A DNA stretch of 64,000 nucleotides from Paramecium octaurelia (taxonomy: Eukaryota > Ciliophora > Oligohymenophorea > Peniculida > Parameciidae), in NCBI GenBank assembly GCA_905182995.1, contig CAJJDP010000039.1, positions 525,660 through 589,659 of the forward strand, read 5' to 3'. Numbering within the stretch: position 1 is the first letter of the stretch; every line of letters starts with the position of its first letter. The position numbers and the translations under genes are program-made. A model generated the notes under the pieces. That model was not told where the DNA came from and did no database searches. It worked only from the letters and a program-made list of their open reading frames with translations. Below are positions 24,839 through 36,500 of the stretch, piece by piece.

Positions 24839-25423
24839 ATGTTCAATGAATATGATGATTAATTGTAATAAAATATTGATTAATTTCATTACCTATTAGT
24901 TGACACTGATTGTAAAGAGAGTGAAAAGCAGTAATATCTAAATTAGTGTAAATAGCAATCAGAAAAAATAAAAAAACTAATTTAGTAAAGAATAAAGCTA
25001 GGAAACGAAAATTAAACAATGAGATATATGAAATAATTTTCTTAGTTAAATAAGAAACTTTAGGAAATGGAATATAACTATTAAGATGAACACATTAGTT
25101 TAATTTTGGAAAATAATCAAGATCGTCAATTAGAAGTGCAGTTGTTTGAGGAAAATGTGAACAATAGAAAGTAGCGATTACAAAGTATCCACAAAAATAT
25201 GAGTAAAGTTAAAAGCATTTATGATAAAATATCTTAATTAGCTCATTAATAAGTTGATTCAATATTTTAAGTCGAACACGATTTTACATATGCTGAAGAG
25301 AAAACTTAAAAAGCATCTCAAGAGTTAACAAGAACTTAACAATCTCAAAAATCAAATGTCGGCTACAGATTTGTGATCATCTGTATCTTAGTTTTTATAG
25401 TTATAATTTTATTCATAAAATGA
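24839..25423 (+). CDS. SNARE-like protein with C-terminal anchor
   Basis: A 194-aa intronless frame with helical N-terminus, a heptad-patterned stretch before the membrane (VDSIFQVEHDFTYAEEKT, followed by QKASQELTRTQ) and a C-terminal anchor (RFVIICILVFIVIILFIK) ending at the stop. A glutamine at the centre of the SNARE-like heptads (HQQVDSIFQVEHD) suggests a Q-SNARE. Such proteins drive membrane fusion in four-helix bundles; the compartment is not predictable. Length and tail anchoring fit; the motif is divergent, so another tail-anchored coiled coil is possible. Confidence 0.72.
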
Positions 25424-25493
25424 AGATATATACAAATATTTATAATTATAACAGTAAATAATTATTTAATATAAATATTCAAAATTGAAAATA

Positions 25494-26377
25494 ATGAATG
25501 AGGAAAGAATGTAATTTGTTGAATGGAAGAATGAAAAAGCTATGTTATTACAGAAGATTCAAATTTAGGAAATGTATATCCAAGAAGCAAAAGAAAGGGA
25601 AGAAAACCTTAAAAAGATGAATGAAATCTTTATCAATACCTTAAATCAACCTTAAAATGAGAACATAGTTTAAAAGTTCTAAAAGTCTTTTGAATAGAAT
25701 GAAATTGGAAAGCAATAATAAATAATAAATACTTTGCAAATCGAGAATAAACTATTAGAAAACAAATTATAAGAAAAAGAAAATTAAATAAAAGCAATAA
25801 TGAAAAATAATGAAAAAGAAATTGAGAAATTATAAAATAAAATTATTGAGTTAGAATATCTAGTAAATAACAAGGAAAATTACAATGCTCAAAATGAATT
25901 TTAACTAAACTCACAATATGAAGATGATAGAATATATATGAATAGAAAAAGGAATTAAAGCCCCTCTCATCCTACGACCAGAATAAGAACAACATAGTAG
26001 TTACAATAATTAGCAAACAATAAATTTGAAGAATAAATCATCACGAAAGATTCAACAGAAATTAGTGGGTTTTTGAATAGGATCAATCCTAATTTAGAGA
26101 AATAGATAAAGGAAATTTAAAATAAATTATACAATACAAAAAAAAAATTAACAACTACAACAGAGCAAGAAAGTTCTTTCATTAGACAATCAATATAAAA
26201 AATAAAACACGTAATTTATTGTTTATATAATAGAGATCTCGCAATCATTCAATATCTGTTAATGAGACTGGATTTTGTGACTAAAGATCTAATTGGGATG
26301 ATTAAGTTGAATACAAGACGAATTAGACAAATCAAACTAATCAATCATTGATGTACAATGGTTTTAGATTTTCTTGA
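25494..26377 (+). CDS. Coiled-coil protein
   Basis: ATG 25494, one 23-nt intron (gtaattt...aatag) near 26211 and TGA 26375-26377 give 286 aa. The first 130 residues are Glu/Lys/Gln-rich coiled coil (EAKEREENLKKMNEIF); the rest is polar and Asn/Ser/Thr-rich, ending NQSLMYNGFRFS. No catalytic or targeting motif is seen. It is convergent with the next minus gene, 30 nt away. Confidence 0.78.
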
Positions 26378-26407
26378 TTAATTAATTAATATCATAATAA
26401 AATCAAT

Positions 26408-26989
26408 TCATTATTCAAAAAATTCGTTGTTTGTATTGTTTGTAGTCTATTGAGCATTTTATTCATTTGGAATTAGTTTGTTTTAATTGTCTTCTTATTC
26501 ACTCTTTTTAGTTTCTTAATATCGCTACATTATTTAAACAGAACAATACCCTTTAACAGTTTCACAAGATTTCATTATCTAATTGCAATAAAGAGTGGGA
26601 ATAGTACTAATCAATTAAGGAAATCTCTCTTCAGTTGATATTTAGGTTAATTCTGTTCTCGTTGTTTAATGCTTATTGATTTTTGGAAGATGATCTTCTT
26701 CATTATCTAAGTCCAAAAAGTGTTTCAGAAATTTTTCCGTTTGCAAGACATTCTTCTTATCAACTTTATTGAATTCATATCCATATCCAAGCAAATCAAA
26801 ATTTCTATTTACTGCATCCTATAATTCATTTTGTCTTGCTTTCATGGCTTACTCTCTAATTATTAATCGATTACTCTATTTCGCTCCAAATCTTAAAGTT
26901 ATTAATACAATTTTGTACTTAGGGCTATCAGACACTTTTTTGATTATTAAGAACTTCTCTAATTACTTTATTTTTTAATCGTATTTCAT
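26408..26989 (-). CDS. Hypothetical protein, possible alternative start
   Basis: A frame of 193 codons runs from ATG 26989 to TGA 26408. Its N-terminus (IKQLEKFLIIKKVSDS) is followed by REQAMKARQNELQDAVN and a Gln/Asn-rich tail. Starting at 26989 would leave only 9 nt before the divergent start at 26999; an internal ATG at 26845 (MKARQNELQDAVNRNF) would leave 153 nt and may be the true start. No family recognised. Confidence 0.62.
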
Positions 26990-26998
26990 AAATTTATT

Positions 26999-28702
26999 AT
27001 GCTCTAGACAGAAACAAAATCATCTCTATATGCTTCGAAATTAATCTAACAAACAAACTATTCTGCTTTGTCATCTTTACCCAAAACTTACATCAGATAA
27101 GTTTAAGCAGAAGGTATTCTTTATAAAGAATGCTTTAGGTGAAATATTTATGGCAGCTCCATAAAAATGTGCCAATATTTGGAAAGAGTTTAGGAGGAAT
27201 GACTTTACATAAGTTTAAATACCTTATAAAACAGCTCTTTAAGTATTTGATGTTTGTAAAGATGATATCTATTCAATGCTAAAAGTAAATAGTGGAAAAG
27301 ATTTTTTTGATTTATTCGATTAAGATAATGATGGGTAATTCTATAGATGATCATGTAGATATCTAAATGAAGATGAGTAAATTCTGGTCTTTAGTATAAT
27401 CAAAGAAAAAATGCAATAAGTTGCAAATTTATTATTATAAATCTAATAATATGTCCCTTTCAAACAATTGATGAAATCAATTAGAACTTTGGAAACAAAC
27501 ATTTGCGAATATTAAGATGTGCTAAGGAAAAAAATCTATAAGTCTGAAATTGCTACATATAAAGAAATAGGTTTGGAAAAATTGGATGATTTTTATGAGA
27601 AGTATTATAATTACTTCTAAAACTTTGAATAACAAAAATAAATTAGAATGTAATTTCACTAATAACTGTAGATAAACCTAAATCATCTAGCAATAAGAAG
27701 AAATGAATTAATTGGAAGAAAAATTGTCAAAAAATACAGAATTCCTCAAAGTAAAGCCCAAGAGAAAATTAAAGGACTTATAAACGCAGGAAAAATTAGT
27801 GTCTTTAGATGAAAGAGTTGAAGAAGCTATGGATTTTAGAAGAGAATTAAAAAACATGGAAAAATAAGAATAACAAAGAGTTGCCTCGGAATAACAAAAA
27901 CGTATTGAACGCTAAAAGGATGAATTAGAAAGAAAACATTAAAAATAAACAGAATAACTGAAAGCTAAGTTAATTGAATAAGAACATAAATTAATAATAT
28001 AACTAAAAAAGGAATACAATGTTCTTTTGAAATAAATAGGCTTGCATAGTAACGAAATAGAAAGAATATAATCTTCGGCTATGTAAAGTGCAATTCGAAA
28101 AGGAGAGAAGGAAGGAGAATTGAAGAGAATGAAAGAAAGGACAAGAATTTAAAATTTTATAATTGGAGATGCAAAAAGTACTTTGATAAGTCCTAGAATC
28201 TAATAATAAAATGCAACAACATATGAAGACTCCTCAAGTTCATCATATAGATAACCTTTAACATCATCTAAAAGTGAAAGAGCTATGCATGACATTAAAA
28301 CTCTTATACATAAACAGAATTACACTTAATTTTATATTAAAAAGAAATACGGTGCTGTAATTATAGATACTCTTATATTAAGGACCTTCCTGTGAATTAT
28401 TAGCCAGAGCCTTACAAGGTATAAGGGGATAATCATGAAAGAATTGAAAAAATTCTTTCGGTGAAAAAGAAAAACCCTCATGATATTTTACCATCTCTAA
28501 CTGAATTGTATGACTTGGATATGAAAGAATAAGTATTTTTAACAAATATACCAGAATCTAGGGCATACATAAAAGTCAGAATCAGAATTAATATAGGAAA
28601 GGCTTAAAAAAAAATAGTACATATTAGAAAAGTTAGAAGAATCAACTCATTGATTTATTTTTTATTAAATCCTAATTTTCAATGTTGCAATTATTTTATT
28701 GA
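26999..28702 (+). CDS. EF-hand plus coiled-coil protein
   Basis: Five introns (25, 24, 22, 26 and 29 nt) give about 525 aa. An EF-hand lies near residue 90 (DQDNDGYLNEDE), split by the second intron. A long coiled coil follows (VEEAMDFRRELKNMEKQE and EQQKRIERQKDELERKH), then a Ser-rich section and a conserved-looking segment DLPVNYQPEPYKVQGD. Calcium-regulated coiled-coil proteins like this are frequent in cilia and basal bodies; that is inference. The last intron is my choice; without it the frame stays open to about 29000, so the C-terminus is uncertain. Confidence 0.75.
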
Positions 28703-29066
28703 AAGTCAACATTTATCCAAAAGTTATATATATTATTTGCTTTAAATGAGTTTATAAATTATTTTTGTAAAACAAGATATGAATAACCTAGATTACTTTT
28801 CATTATAAGTTTTAAATAATTACTAGTAAAATAAGGATTTATCTATTTGTTATTTGATTAATCTATTAACCGCTCTCATGTTTTATTTTGATATAAGTTA
28901 AAACTCAAATAGATAATCTTCTATAACTTTCACTTTTTATTAGTATTATTTAGATCCATCTATATTGTATTTAGGATTTGATTCGAAGTAAAATAGATGA
29001 CTTATGATATAAGAATTCAAACAAAAATAGAAAATGGAAAATTTGTGATTATTAATTATAATTTAA
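28703..29066. other. Spacer, or 3' extension of preceding gene
   Basis: AT-rich sequence with no independent gene. It would be partly coding if the last intron of the preceding gene is not spliced. Confidence 0.4.
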
Positions 29067-29675
29067 ATGAATAGAAGTTAATAATAATATTTGAACAAAT
29101 AGCTGAATTATATTTAGCTGCAAGATTAAAATAGTGATTAATTATAGGAGAACTTAGAAAGACTAAGCAATTTGATGATTAAGAAACCATCTCAAGTTAA
29201 AAAAGTGTTTGTATAAATGCATGGTTATTTGCGATCACCTTCAGCAAATCTCACTATGCAAACAAGGGATACTCCAGCCTCCAAACTTAAATCAATAGGA
29301 TAAGTAGATTTCGAAAAGAGCAGTGATAAAATTACTTAACAATTAAATACAAATTTAAGAAATTCCTCCCTCAATGTTACAAATCATTATTTAGAAAATT
29401 CAAATTTAAATTTTAATCAAACTCAAAAACCTAGAAATTATAATAGTTGGATAGGATTGAGTGTGATTGAAAGGAACAAAATATTTATGGAGGAAAAAGA
29501 AAAAAAATTGAAAAAATTAAAAGAACAAAAAGAAGAAAATGAAATTAGTTAATGCACTTTTGCTCCTTCCTTTTTCAATCAAATCAGAGTATAGAGAAAC
29601 AAATCATTTTAAGTTAACAAATCCTATTAAGATATTCATTAATAAAAAAAACTTCATAATTCAAGATTATATTGA
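29067..29675 (+). CDS. Hypothetical polar protein
   Basis: An intronless 202-aa frame starting MNRSQQQYLNKQLNYIQ. The middle is Asn/Ser/Gln-rich; the C-terminal third has a conserved-looking block: NSWIGLSVIERNKIFMEE, a Lys/Glu helix and ISQCTFAPSFFNQ. The E(x)CTFxP signature recurs in many uncharacterised ciliate coiled-coil proteins. No function can be assigned. Confidence 0.72.
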
Positions 29676-29719
29676 AAATATTTTATATTGTTTTTTAATA
29701 AATATATATACCATATAAA

Positions 29720-30346
29720 ATGTAGAAAAACTCAGCTGCATGTTTTATGCAAAAACCAGACAAACAATTCTATTATAATTTACTAAGGTAAGAACAATTA
29801 ATACAAACGAAACCAGAAATAGATATTGTCAATCAAGCCGTCCAAATGTATAGGTAATATGTATGAAAAATTCACTAGAAAATGTGTTGAGTATTTCGAT
29901 AGTCTACAAGACCCAATTAAATATTATTTTCTTGAGAAAATTTAAACTGCCTTGAGTGAGACCAAAACATTGATGTTAATTATGAATACAAAAAATGATA
30001 TAGCAGAGTAATCAATGAGAAAACCTCCAAAAATTAGTTTCACAGCTGAAAAAAAGCTTACCAATGAGATTGATTAAACTCAAATTAAAAAAGCAAGAGT
30101 TTAATAGGTGAATTTAATGATTAAAATTAATAATGAAGCTGAATAGTAAAGTTTAAATGTAAATCTAACAATTTAATAAAGGTGTAAAATATGGTGAATA
30201 ATTATGCAGATGAGAGAGAGAATTTAGAAAAAAAATTGAAGGAAGATTTAGATAGCCAATAAAATAATATTGATGCAAGATTAATGAAACGAAGAATGAC
30301 GTAGAGAAATATGACTGTAAGTCATTCTATGTAATAATTAACTTGA
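29720..30346 (+). CDS. Hypothetical helical protein
   Basis: Introns of 25 and 23 nt give 192 aa. It starts MQKNSAACFMQKPDKQFY, contains VEYFDSLQDPIKYYFLEK and ends in a charged helix (ERENLEKKLKEDLDSQQ, then RMTQRNMTVSHSMQQLT). No family recognised. It is convergent with NOP2, 38 nt away. Confidence 0.72.
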
Positions 30347-30384
30347 TTATCTCATTTCGAATTAAACATATGTACAAAAATTAA

Positions 30385-32098
30385 TCATTATTGCTGTTGT
30401 TATTATTACTATTTTCTGGCTTCTCCCAATCTTAATTTCTCCATTTATTTCTCCTTTTTCTTCATCTTTTTTGTCATTACCACTGGTTTTTAGACTTCAC
30501 TCTTAACTTCCTCTTTAATTGGGCCATGATTAATTTTCTTCAATTTTGCATAGAAGAATCCATCCATATTATGAACATGAGGATATATACGTCCTAAATT
30601 TAATATATATTTCCTTACTTGCCAAATTCATAGAAGGATGAAATTTTTTATCATCAAATTTCAATAGTCCTGGATTTCCAACTTCCAAACCTGTATCAAT
30701 CAATTTTACATGACGGTTATTCAAAGCATATTATAGTACAACCTCATTTTCATGTACACTAACTGAACAAGTTGAATAAACTATTATTCCACCTTTCTTA
30801 CAACAATCGATAGCTGATAATATTAATTCTTTTTATAAATGAGAATGTTTTAAAATATCCCTCATCTACTTTTATGCTTTGATAGATGGATCCTTAGATA
30901 TAATTCCTAATCCTGTGCATGGGGCATCTAACAAAACTCTATCAAAATTTTTCATAACTTTGGGAAATTTACGACCATCATAATTTGTGACTATGCAATT
31001 GGTTACTCCCATTCTTTATAAGTTATAGAACAAGGCCTTTTCTCTATCTTTGCTGGTATCATTAGCAAAAATAACTCCTGAGTTTTTCATTAATTATGCT
31101 ATGTATGTAGTCTTTCCTCCTGGAGCAGCAGCCATATCGAGAATACGTTCATTCATCTATGGAGCTAAAGCCAAAACTGGAAGGAATGATGAAGCACTTT
31201 AAAGCATGTAATGACCAGATAAATATTCTGGCGTTGCTCCAATTGGAACTTTAGATTCATAAATAACTAGACCTACTTTAGTCCAATCTCCAACAGAGTC
31301 TAAATTTACTCCTCTTTAGACTAGGGTTTAGGCTAATTCTTTTCTTCTTGTTCTTAAGGTGTTAACTCTAATAGTTATTGGTCTTGGAGCATCATTAGCA
31401 TCTAAGAAAGCTACTAATTCAGCTGGTTTGAACATTGATGTAAAGTGTGACATCAAATCTGAATTATATCCATAATATGTGCATAGATGTTTCTTTAATT
31501 CATTAAGCAATTCTTCTCTACTGAATTTTCCGTACTCTTTTTATTTTAGTATTTCGATAATCTTATTAATTCTATTCATGATAGCATTTAGATCAGTTTC
31601 GAATAATTAATCATTTTGCTACTCTTCTTCTTAATAAGATTCTAGCTCATTTTATTCATCTTCTTACTCTTACTCTTCTTCTACTTATTACTATATTTTT
31701 ATTTTCTTTTGTTTTTTTGGTTCTTCCTTTTATTCAACTATTTCTTATTCATCCTGATTTTCTTCTTCTTAATCTCCATTTTATTCATCATCTTCTTCAT
31801 TTTATTCATCATCTTAATCTTCATCATTTTCATCCTCTTCATCAACATTATTCTCCTCATCTTCACCTTATTATTCTTCAAATTATTCGTCTTCTTATTA
31901 ACCAGAGTTTTATTCATTTTGATCATCTTTGATATTAAGTTCTTCATCATCTGATTTAATCTAGCTATATGAAAAAAAAATTACATCGTTATCATCATCG
32001 CTTTTTAGTTCTATTACATCCTTTTAGCTTAGTTACTTAGCATATTTTTGAGCTAGCTGTAAAGTTTTTTTTGAAAATTAAGGTTTTTTATTGCTCAT
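30385..32098 (-). CDS. NOP2: NOP2/NSUN1-type rRNA m5C methyltransferase
   Basis: Introns of 24 and 25 nt give 554 aa. The N-terminal 170 residues are acidic and Gln-rich, typical of nucleolar NOP2. The core then follows: [18 protein letters not shown] and [28 protein letters not shown], the SAM-binding loop [11 protein letters not shown], motif [16 protein letters not shown] and motif [14 protein letters not shown]. The two cysteines (PC and TC) are the release and catalytic residues of RNA m5C methyltransferases. NOP2 modifies large-subunit rRNA and is needed for 60S maturation. The C-terminus is a Lys-rich tail. Confidence in the family is high; NOP2 rather than another NSUN rests on the acidic N-terminus and core sequence. 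Confidence 0.93.
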
Positions 32099-32128
32099 CA
32101 CAAATTAATTATTTATTATTTATAATAA

Positions 32129-32830
32129 TCACTTTTTTTGTTTCTAGTTTCCTAACATTTTAGCAATTAATTCTTCGGTCTCCTTTTTTTCTGAAGTATA
32201 ATGAATTTTTTAGGCAACTTTAGCATATTCAGTTAATCCAGTAGCACAAATATCCAATAGTCCATTTAAAAAATGCTTAAACATGGACTTCATTTCTGAA
32301 TTCTTATCATTCACATAGGTCTAATAATTTTAAGATAATGTGGAAGTTGCAAAATGTTTATCTCTTTTTGCTTCATCATGAGTCCTTTCAATTTTTTATA
32401 ATTTTTCATCATTTTTAGACTTTGCTATAGCTCTCTTTTCATTCCATTCATTTTCTAAAGTATTTTTTAGAATGTATTATTAAAGATTCTGTCTAACTTA
32501 TTTAATTTGTTCTAAATGACCATTAAGACTAGGTATAATTCGTTTTTCTACTAATTTTAAGAAACCAAAATCAGATGGATCATCATCCTTTTTTAATTTT
32601 TAAATAACATTAAAGAATGCTTTACTGAGTTCCATATAAATTTCTTTGAGTTTGAAAATCTTTTCTCTTTCCTTTTACATTTGTTCTAATGTCTTACACA
32701 ATTCATTGTAAACATTATATCTTTTCCTTTCCACATCAATGATAGCAGTAAAATGGGCCTTCAATTCTTTAATTGTTTATTCATCATAATCTAAATTGGC
32801 TTTGATCGTATCATGTTAAACAGAATTCAT
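32129..32830 (-). CDS. Helical, BAR-like or coiled-coil protein
   Basis: An intronless 233-aa frame, almost all helical: LDYDEQTIKELKAHFTAI, VYNELCKTLEQMQKEREK, NEWNEKRAIAKSKNDEK, then EMKSMFKHFLNGLLDICA near the end. Length and long amphipathic helices recall BAR/F-BAR-type membrane-curving modules, but no signature is decisive. It is divergent from the SAS6-like gene with 29 nt between start codons. Confidence 0.75.
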
Positions 32831-32859
32831 ATCAAATAATTATAAATAAATTCAAATAA

Positions 32860-33542
32860 ATGTTAAAAAATACACCCTCTAAAGTAACACTAAATTATCA
32901 AGAGACTTAAGAAGAAACAGATCCTGAAGGATATACTCTTATTTATGAGTAGGAAATAGTGTGTTAGATAGTAGTGGATGATGGAGAATAATAGCAAACA
33001 CAAGAAACTCTGAATGTTAGAGTTTTGATTTTAGGAAGTGAGCAGACCCTCGAGAAAATGAAAATTGAATTAAGTTGTGAAAATGATCTATTCTTCCATT
33101 TTATTCATGAGTAGAGTTAATGAATAATAATTAGAGTAAATGAAGAAACATTTCAACAGATCAAAGAAGGGTAACAATTAACAGCCTCATTTATTGATTA
33201 TCCTGCTATCTGTGTCAAATGTCTCGACAAAGCTCACAAAGACCCAAACAAGTACAGTGCAGTTTTAAGAATTACTCAAGAAGGGGATGCTGTGATTGAA
33301 ATAATACAACACACTGAATATAAAAATGTAGAATTGATCTAATTCTAATTTGTCTCATTACCTGAAGAATCTATTCGTATGGCCATCACCAAAAAATATT
33401 AAAAAGTCAAATAAAAGCTCCAATAGATGGAAAACAAATTAAAGGATGTACAGATTTTGTTTTGATTATACTTTAGATTAATGACGTTGTTAAAGTTAAA
33501 AACCCTTAGCTGCTATTACAAATGCAAAGAATGAACAGATGA
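32860..33542 (+). CDS. SAS6L: SAS6-like protein (SAS-6 N-terminal domain only)
   Basis: Introns of 24 and 29 nt give 209 aa. The fold corresponds to the SAS-6 head domain: VRVLILGSEQTLEKMKIE, then ELSCENDLFFHFIHEVNE with ETFQQIKEGQQLTASFID, where animal SAS-6 has the same strand-helix order. It ends shortly after NKLKDINDVVKVKN, so the long coiled coil of canonical SAS-6 is missing. Short SAS6-like proteins are known in several protists, where they localise to basal-plate or apical structures rather than the centriolar cartwheel. Identification is from recalled pattern. The alternative is a truncated canonical SAS-6 gene, but both ends look natural. Confidence 0.72.
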
Positions 33543-33598
33543 TATAAAATAAATAATAACTATTCCTTAGATTATAATTTATAATTGTTAAAATAAGT

Positions 33599-36500
33599 AT
33601 GGCTGATGAACCAGATGATTTTAAACCAGCTCTCAAAACTATTTCTGCATCAATAAATACCACCATGGCTATTTCTGAAGATGGCGATCTCTATGTTTGG
33701 GGAAAAACCTTCCTGAAGAATAAAAATATTAAACATCTTCCAACGAAACTTGGATTACCTAATTAATATTTATTTTATAGAGTAGTTCATGTCTCATAAG
33801 GTTTAAATCATGGAGCTGCTATTTTATAATCATGCTTAGATAAAGAATGTGAAGGTGTGATCACCAACTAGAAAGGTCAAGTGCAAACGATATTGGGAAT
33901 GGTTGCAGATCAAGCTAAGAAGTTAAAGGAAAATTCAGAATAACAATAATAAAGTGAATACTTTTTACAACAATGGGATTAACCCTTTAAGGAGTTTTTT
34001 AAATCTAAAAATAACAAAACCATTCTATCTCTATCAGAATTTCGTCAATTTTATAGATAAGACAAACATTTAAAAAACATCAGCTATTAAAATATATCAG
34101 AAGTCAAAACCATATTAGGAACTGGGGATGAAGCAAATAAGGATGAACCAAATGCATTCGAAAAATTTTTCATGATGGAAAAATCAAAAGATGGAAAAAC
34201 CGAAATAAATATTTGCTACTATTATCAAATGTTAACATAAGAAAGTAGGCCTGAATATATAGCCATTGTATGGGGAAATCCCGCTAATGGTAGATTAGGA
34301 GCACCAAAATCGAAATTTCCAAATGAGAGTGATAAGTAAACAATTTTCAACAATAATAACCCTTCCTAAATGGATTTCACAAGTCGATAGATGCAACAAC
34401 CTTCTAGAACTCAGTAAGTTTAAAATTCCTAATATAATTTAAATCAAGCAGAACCAAATAATTCAGATTTTATATAGCCTATTGCATTAAAGTAGGAATT
34501 TGTAAAAATTGTTTGTGGACATCATCATACAATGGCACTCACTGAAGAAGGAGCTGTATTTATCTGGGGGATGGGAAGCTAAGGATGTCTTGGAAATGGT
34601 AGAGTAGATGATCTAGAGACGCCAACTTAGATTGATATTTCTGGATTATTTTTCAATGAAATAGCTGCTGGAGCATACCATTCTTTGGCTCTTGCAAAAA
34701 ATAATTAAGTTTATGGATGGGGAGTGAATAATCGAGGTTAACTAGGGATTGGGAATAAAGAAAATTAATTATTACCAAAACAGTTAACCTTTTTTGATAG
34801 AAAGAAAATTCAATGTTAATATCTCTATTGCGGAGACTAACACTCTGCTTGTATAACAACTAATAAAGAATTATATACTTGGGGAAACGGAGATTATTAT
34901 CGTCTAGGTCATGGAATGTTATTGGATGAGATGGAGCCAAAAAAAATAGAAATACTATAAGATGTTTACGTCTTGGATGTTGCTTTGGGTACTATACATT
35001 CTTTGTGCATAACAAATGAAGGGTTTGTGTATGCTTGGGGGAGCAGTAAGGATTCAGTATTGGGAATGCCAACCTAATAATATAAAGATTAAACATTGCC
35101 TTAAAGGGTGGGATTAATGAGTTAAAGTTTTAGAGATGCATCATTTTATTAGGTTGCTGCAGGAACAAGCCATTCTTTGGCTTTATCAGAAAATGGTCAT
35201 CTTTATGTTTGGGGATCTAATAAGAATAGCTTATTGGGTGTGAGATTGCAGGGATAGGAACATACATGTGTTCCTTAAAAAGTTGAATAGTCAGAAGATC
35301 TTGAAAAATCCTGCATTGAAAAAGCGTTATTTTTTAATTTAAAAAAAGAGGAACAGCAAATGATGAAGGATGAAAAATTAATAACTTTTGAATAAACTAC
35401 TTTGATGAAAACAATTCTTTAATCTACAATGGGACAGAGTCATGAATGCAAGTATAAGTTTGCTGCTTTAGGAACTAAAAACACTTACTTCATTGATAAT
35501 ACAGGTCATTTATATGCTTGTGGATCGAATTAAAAAGGAATGCTATGTAAAAACCCTCATAAAAAATAAAAATTCAAATAATTTATTCCTTAAAAGGACC
35601 CTCCTGATATTTTGTTTGAGCAAACATTCACACCAATTGAAATTGTTTATTTTAGGAACACAATAATTAGATATATTAGTTGTTAATATAATCATTGTAT
35701 TGCTGTTACTGCTAAAGGTAACGCATATTGTTGGGGCTCAAATTAATATAATTAATTGGGATTGGGTTTTCAAAGCGATCACGTTTTTACTCCAATACTT
35801 TTAGAAGGAGCAATTGAATAAAAGGTTATCATAATGGCTATTACAGGAGAGAAATTTTCAGCTCTTCTTACTGATTAAGGTGAGGTGTGGAGTTTTGGAA
35901 CTTCAGAATTTGGTGTACTTGGCCATGAACTAAAAAATTTTTATGTTATAATGGAACCTAGAATGATAAATGACATCCCATCTATGATAAATTTAGCTTG
36001 TAGCAATTAAACAATGTTTGCAATTGATCAGAAATAATAATTATGGGCTTGGGGAAACAATTAATTTGGCCAATTAGGAATATCATTGCAAAGAGATGAA
36101 GAAGAGATTAATTTATAGACTAACAAATAAGTAAGCAGCGAATTTTTAGAGTGGAAAGCTCAATTAAAATCATTGAAAAATCCTGAAAGATACATTGTTT
36201 ACCAACCTGATAAACCAAGTACAAGATCTATAACAGGAGAAGCCTTTGTTGATTAAGTTTCCTGTGGTTTGTATCACACTTGTATAATAACAACAAACTA
36301 AGAATTGCTGACTTGTGGCTTAGCTAAATATGCAGGTCATCAAAGCTAAGAACCGGAAGATCCTGAACAATAGCAGGCATAACAGGCTTAATTTATTGAT
36401 GCATTTTCCTCTACTCTTGAACATTCAAGTAAAAAATTTAAATTGGTTGCTTGTCATGAATATCATACTGTGGCAGTCACTGTTTCAAGTGACTTAGTAT

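Noticed and set aside
31709-31954. Several overlapping standard-code ORFs, one highly hydrophobic, on both strands
   Set aside because: They are other-frame readings of the repetitive Glu/Asp/Gln codons in the acidic N-terminus of NOP2.
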